In this document: positions 61,014-64,000 of the stretch, piece after piece
Numbering within the stretch: position 1 is the stretch's first letter
How the letters are laid out: the number at the start of each line of letters is the position of its first letter
Assembly (NCBI RefSeq): GCF_013327855.1
Contig: NZ_JABUMX010000004.1
Coordinates: 124,001-188,000 of the forward strand
Direction of reading: 5' to 3'
Length of the DNA: 64,000 nucleotides
Source: Phyllobacterium pellucidum
GTDB taxonomy: Bacteria > Pseudomonadota > Alphaproteobacteria > Rhizobiales > Rhizobiaceae
Made by a program: the position numbers and the translations under genes
The notes under the pieces: generated by a model
The model's input: only the letters and a program-made list of their open reading frames with translations
Database searches by the model: none
What the model was told of the DNA's origin: nothing

Positions 61014-61793
61014 TCAGATCCCCTCGCCCTGGGTGTTTCTCTCCTCATGCGTCAATGTCGCGATGAATCGCTTTGTCCGCTCGCGTTGCGGACGCGTGAA
61101 GATATCGCGCGAAGACCCTTGTTCGACAATGACTCCACCGTCGAGAACAATGACCTCATTGGCGATTTTCGATGCGAGCCGCAGATCGTGCGTCGCCATC
61201 ACCATCGTCGTTCCTTCACGGGCAAGTTGCGCCAGCACGTCGACTACCTCGCCCGATAGTTCGGGGTCGAGCGCCGATGTCGGCTCGTCGCACAGGAGGA
61301 CCTTTGGCGAAGGCGCGAGCGCCCGCGCGATGGCCACACGCTGCTGCTGGCCGCCCGAAAGCGTCGAGGGCCATACCTCGGCCTTGTGGGCGAGGCCAAC
61401 CTTTTCGAGAAGCATCATGGCCCGTTCGCGCGCGCGCTCCTTCGGCCATTTCAGCACGGTGGTCAGCCCCTCGGTGACGTTCTCGATGACGGTCCGGTGC
61501 GGGAAGAGCTGGAAGTTCTGGAACACCATGCCGGTGTGACGGCGAAGCCTGTGAACGTCCTTGCTGTTGACGCGAAGGTCCGGTCGAAACTCCAACCTGT
61601 CGCCGGCTATATCGACGGATCCGGAGGTCGGAATTTCCAGGAGGTTGATGCAGCGCAACAGCGTGCTCTTGCCCCCTCCCGAAGGGCCGACGAGTGCCAT
61701 GACCGCGCCTTCGGCAACGCTGAGCGAGACCTCATTCAGCACTGTCAGATCGCCGAAACGCTTCACGATATTTTTGAGATCGACCATGCTCAT
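61014..61793 (-). CDS. amino acid (cystine-type) ABC importer ATPase
   Basis: 259 residues. Walker A GPSGGGKST, QLFPHRTVIENVTEGL, signature LSGGQQQRVAIARAL, Walker B VLLCDEPTSALDPELSG, ATHDLRLAS. GlnQ/TcyN type. The start overlaps the permease stop (ATGA). Possibly also serves other binding proteins that lack an ATPase. Confidence 0.93.
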   Translation of the reverse strand: MSMVDLKNIVKRFGDLTVLNEVSLSVAEGAVMALVGPSGGGKSTLLRCINLLEIPTSGSVDIAGDRLEFRPDLRVNSKDVHRLRRHTGMVFQNFQLFPHRTVIENVTEGLTTVLKWPKERARERAMMLLEKVGLAHKAEVWPSTLSGGQQQRVAIARALAPSPKVLLCDEPTSALDPELSGEVVDVLAQLAREGTTMVMATHDLRLASKIANEVIVLDGGVIVEQGSSRDIFTRPQRERTKRFIATLTHEERNTQGEGI

Positions 61794-62470
61794 GAGCGCG
61801 CCTCCAGGAAGCCGCCATAGCGATTGAGGCGCGTCTCCAGCCGCGCCTGCAGCGATGACAGGACCGAGCTCATCACGAGGTAGATCAACGCCGCCTCGAC
61901 ATAGAGGATCAGTGGTTCATAGGTGGTTGCAACGATGCGCTGCGCTGCCTGGAACAATTCCGGCACCGTGATTGCGGCGGCAAGCGAGGTATCCTTGACC
62001 AGCGAGATGAAGGTATTGGACAGGGGCGGAACGGCGACCCGCGCGGCCTGCGGAAGGATCGTGCGGCGCATCGCCTGCCCCCAGCTCATGCCGATCGAAT
62101 AGGCAGCTTCCCATTGCCCCTTGGGCACGGAGGAAATGACCGCACGCAAGATCTCCGACGTGTAGGCACCGATATTGAGCGTGAAGCCGATCAACGCGGC
62201 GGTGAACGCATCAAGGACGATACCGACGCTTGGCAGACCGTAGAAGATCAGAAACAACTGGACGAGAAGCGGGGTGCCGCGAATGATCCACACGTAGAAC
62301 TTGATGACCGCTGCAAAGGGTGCCGGGGCAAACAAGCGGACGAGCGCTGCGATCAGGCCGACAGCCAGCCCCAGGACGAAGGAGAGCAGCGTCAGGGGAA
62401 TGGTGAAAACCAATCCTGCCCAGAGCAGCGAGGGCAGCGATTCAAGCATCAGTGTCAGCCAATGGGTCAA
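61790..62470 (-). CDS. amino acid (cystine-type) ABC permease
   Basis: 226 residues, about five helices. FYVWIIRGTPLLVQLFLIFYGLPSVGI and SEILRAVISSVPKGQWEAAYSIGMSWGQAM are YecS/TcyL-like. TTG start 62470 with GGGAGAA ahead; ATG seven codons later is possible. A single permease gene, so it probably acts as a homodimer. Confidence 0.92.
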   Translation of the reverse strand: MTHWLTLMLESLPSLLWAGLVFTIPLTLLSFVLGLAVGLIAALVRLFAPAPFAAVIKFYVWIIRGTPLLVQLFLIFYGLPSVGIVLDAFTAALIGFTLNIGAYTSEILRAVISSVPKGQWEAAYSIGMSWGQAMRRTILPQAARVAVPPLSNTFISLVKDTSLAAAITVPELFQAAQRIVATTYEPLILYVEAALIYLVMSSVLSSLQARLETRLNRYGGFLEARS

Positions 62471-62506
62471 ATCCGGTTCTCCCTGGTGAGCCCGTATTTT
62501 AATAGG

Positions 62507-62532
62507 AAAAAGGCAGGGACAAATGCCCTGCC
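62507..62532 (-). terminator. intra-operon terminator/attenuator after binding protein
   Basis: Minus strand: GGCAGGG, loop CATTTGT, CCCTGCC, then TTTTTCC. A textbook intrinsic terminator located 38 bases past the binding-protein stop and before the permease gene. Partial read-through would yield far more binding protein than permease. Confidence 0.85.
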
Positions 62533-62569
62533 CTCTTAGAGCGCAAATCGCGCCGGTCGTAAACGGGTG

Positions 62570-63340
62570 TTACTTGGAGACGTCCTCGCCGAAATACTTG
62601 TCGGCAATCTTCTTGTAGGTACCATCCGCCTTGATCGTCTCGAGCGCCTTGTTGATCGCAGCCAGGAGATCCGGCTCGTTCTTGCGAATGATGATGCCGG
62701 AAAAGTCGGCATTTTCCTGCTGGGCGGCGATCTTCACATTGGCGTCCGGCTTGTGCTTCTTGAAGTCGAGGAACGAGAGGCTGTCATTGATCGTTGCATC
62801 GGCGCGGCCGTTGAGGACGAGCTGGATCGACTGGTCGAAACCATCGGTACCAACGAGCTCGGCGCCCGCTTCCTGCGCGATCTTGCCGAAATTGCTCGAC
62901 AGGGACTGCGCCGATTTCTTGCCCTTCAGATCAGCGAAGGTCTTGATATCGGCATTGTCGCCCTTGACGATGAGAACAGCCTTGGAGGCGATATAGGGCT
63001 CGGAGAAATCATACTTCTGCTTGCGAGCCTCGGTGATGCCGACCTGGTTGATGACAGTATCGTAGCGGTTCGCATCAAGACCGGCGATGAGGCCATCCCA
63101 CTTGCCTTCGAGGAACTGTGGCTTGACACCGAGGTTCTTGGCGATCGCCTCGCCGATCTCCACGTCGAAGCCGACGAGCTTGCCGGCCGCGTCATGATAG
63201 GTGAACGGCGCGTAGGTACCTTCGGTGCCGATCTTCAGGACACCCGCCGCCTTGATCTTTTCCAGATTCGATTCTGCATGGGCCTGTGCGGGCACGATTG
63301 CGAGAGCGCCAATGACGAGGAGCGATTTCAGCCAGTTCAT
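62570..63340 (-). CDS. cystine-type ABC substrate-binding protein (FliY/TcyA-like)
   Basis: 256 residues; signal peptide ends AQAHA. LKIGTEGTYAPFTYHDAAGKLVGFDVEIGEAIAKNLGVK, KWDGLIAGLDANRYDTVINQVGITEARKQKYDFSEPYI and the ending KYFGEDVSK match the E. coli FliY/TcyJ L-cystine-binding pattern. The ligand is likely cystine or a related sulfur amino acid; exact preference is unproven. First gene of the three-gene importer. Confidence 0.92.
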   Translation of the reverse strand: MNWLKSLLVIGALAIVPAQAHAESNLEKIKAAGVLKIGTEGTYAPFTYHDAAGKLVGFDVEIGEAIAKNLGVKPQFLEGKWDGLIAGLDANRYDTVINQVGITEARKQKYDFSEPYIASKAVLIVKGDNADIKTFADLKGKKSAQSLSSNFGKIAQEAGAELVGTDGFDQSIQLVLNGRADATINDSLSFLDFKKHKPDANVKIAAQQENADFSGIIIRKNEPDLLAAINKALETIKADGTYKKIADKYFGEDVSK

Positions 63341-63517
63341 TTGTTTCCATCCATTGTTTTAGCCTTTCGGCGAATGATCGGAAAATGTCACTTTGCTTGG
63401 CTGCTGCATAGGCATTCCCAGCCAGCAAAATCTGTTAAACGGCGAAAGCAATACCAGAAATAGCCGAAACAGCGAAATATTATTCCAGACCCTTTTTCAC
63501 TAAAGGCGACGATCGCC

Positions 63518-64000
63518 TTAGGCCAATCTCATGCCCGACTTGGCGTGGAAGACGTGAACATTTCCCGGCTTGACGCCGAGGCCGATGATATCGCCCGGAG
63601 CGCGATCGGTGCGCCCCATGGCGAAGATGCAAACCTGCTGATCCGCCATCTTCGTATAGAATTGCGTCGAGAGGCCCAATGGCTCGATGACCTCGATCCT
63701 GGCCTTCAAATTATCCGCCCCGCCGATCTCGATGTTTTCCGGCCGTACGCCAACGACAATCCTGTCGCCGTCGGTAAGGTTGAGTTCCTGCCGGAGCGGC
63801 ACGAACTGACCATCGGCAAGCTCCGCGGCACTCGTTCCGTTCTGGTTTGTGACAACGGCCGGCAGGAAGTTCATCCCGGGCGAACCGATGAAGCCGGCAA
63901 CAAAGAGGTTCGCCGGATGGTCGTAGAGTTCGAGAGGCGTTCCGACCTGCTGGATCACGCCATCGTGCATCACAACAATACGGTCGGCCATGGTCATGGC
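63518..64000 (-). CDS. sugar ABC importer ATPase (UgpC/MalK type), C-terminal part
   Basis: The frame is open through the right edge of the window, so the start lies beyond it. Visible: AMTMADRIVVMHDGVIQQVGTPLELYDHPANLFVAGFIGSPGMNFL, the end of the ATPase domain, then the MalK regulatory TOBE domain (VVGVRPENIEIGG). The Walker motifs are outside the window. The downstream gene on the same strand is the cystine-type binding protein, 177 bases away, and there is no obvious functional link. Confidence 0.9.
   Translation of the reverse strand, partial: AMTMADRIVVMHDGVIQQVGTPLELYDHPANLFVAGFIGSPGMNFLPAVVTNQNGTSAAELADGQFVPLRQELNLTDGDRIVVGVRPENIEIGGADNLKARIEVIEPLGLSTQFYTKMADQQVCIFAMGRTDRAPGDIIGLGVKPGNVHVFHAKSGMRLA

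Overview
The window looks like a GC-rich alphaproteobacterium of the order Hyphomicrobiales (Rhizobiaceae, Phyllobacteriaceae or Brucellaceae). The clues are a DUF982 protein, an RHE_PE00001-type protein, an ExbB with a long Pro/Ala-rich leader, a rhizobial iron-box motif upstream of exbB, a repC (repABC plasmid) remnant and a very dense set of ABC importers. I cannot name the species. The repC remnant and the RHE_PE00001-type gene, a family I associate with rhizobial plasmids, suggest that the left end is, or descends from, a plasmid or chromid.

Left end (1-6.9 kb): the C-terminus of a GMC oxidoreductase, then decayed DNA with a serine-recombinase pseudogene (+) and a repC pseudogene (-). 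Intact metA follows; its Glu111 points to acetyl-CoA use. After about 750 bp with no recognisable gene come a short AraC-type regulator, two identical 16-bp palindromes, an L,D-transpeptidase and the RHE_PE00001-type protein.

6.9-15.8 kb: exbB-exbD-tonB behind a TGA-N9-TCA iron-box motif, converging on an operon (-) for a branched-chain-amino-acid-type importer (binding protein, two ATPases, two permeases) ending in a GMC alcohol dehydrogenase. A divergent LysR gene flanks it.

15.7-30.8 kb: nitrogen-compound uptake and breakdown. A polyamine-type ABC importer is co-transcribed with a carbon-nitrogen hydrolase and a D-arginine-dehydrogenase-like flavoenzyme. Next come a polar amino-acid importer lacking an ATPase, an agmatinase-family ureohydrolase, a LysR regulator with an aminotransferase, gamma-glutamyltranspeptidase and a glutathione S-transferase.

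30.9-43.7 kb: sugar metabolism. Two sugar-phosphate isomerase/epimerase-type TIM barrels, an aldo/keto reductase, a Gfo/Idh/MocA dehydrogenase and a carbohydrate ABC importer with a divergent LacI regulator and matching operator-like boxes at both promoters. The tex gene is embedded here.

42.8-55.3 kb: a two-part PPC/DUF296 protein, an IclR regulator with an acyl-CoA synthetase, a methyltransferase, an AAA-like protein that has lost its P-loop, an AI-2E-type permease, DUF982, dihydroxyacetone kinase, an orphan amino-acid-binding protein, and a selenium-binding/methanethiol-oxidase protein followed by a polytopic membrane protein.

55.4-64 kb: a ribose-type ABC importer with an NAD-dependent epimerase and a PPi-type phosphofructokinase, then a cystine-type importer (-), then a truncated sugar-importer ATPase at the edge. 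Several ABC operons carry a hairpin just after the binding-protein gene, a usual way to make more binding protein than membrane complex. I see no rRNA, tRNA or CRISPR.
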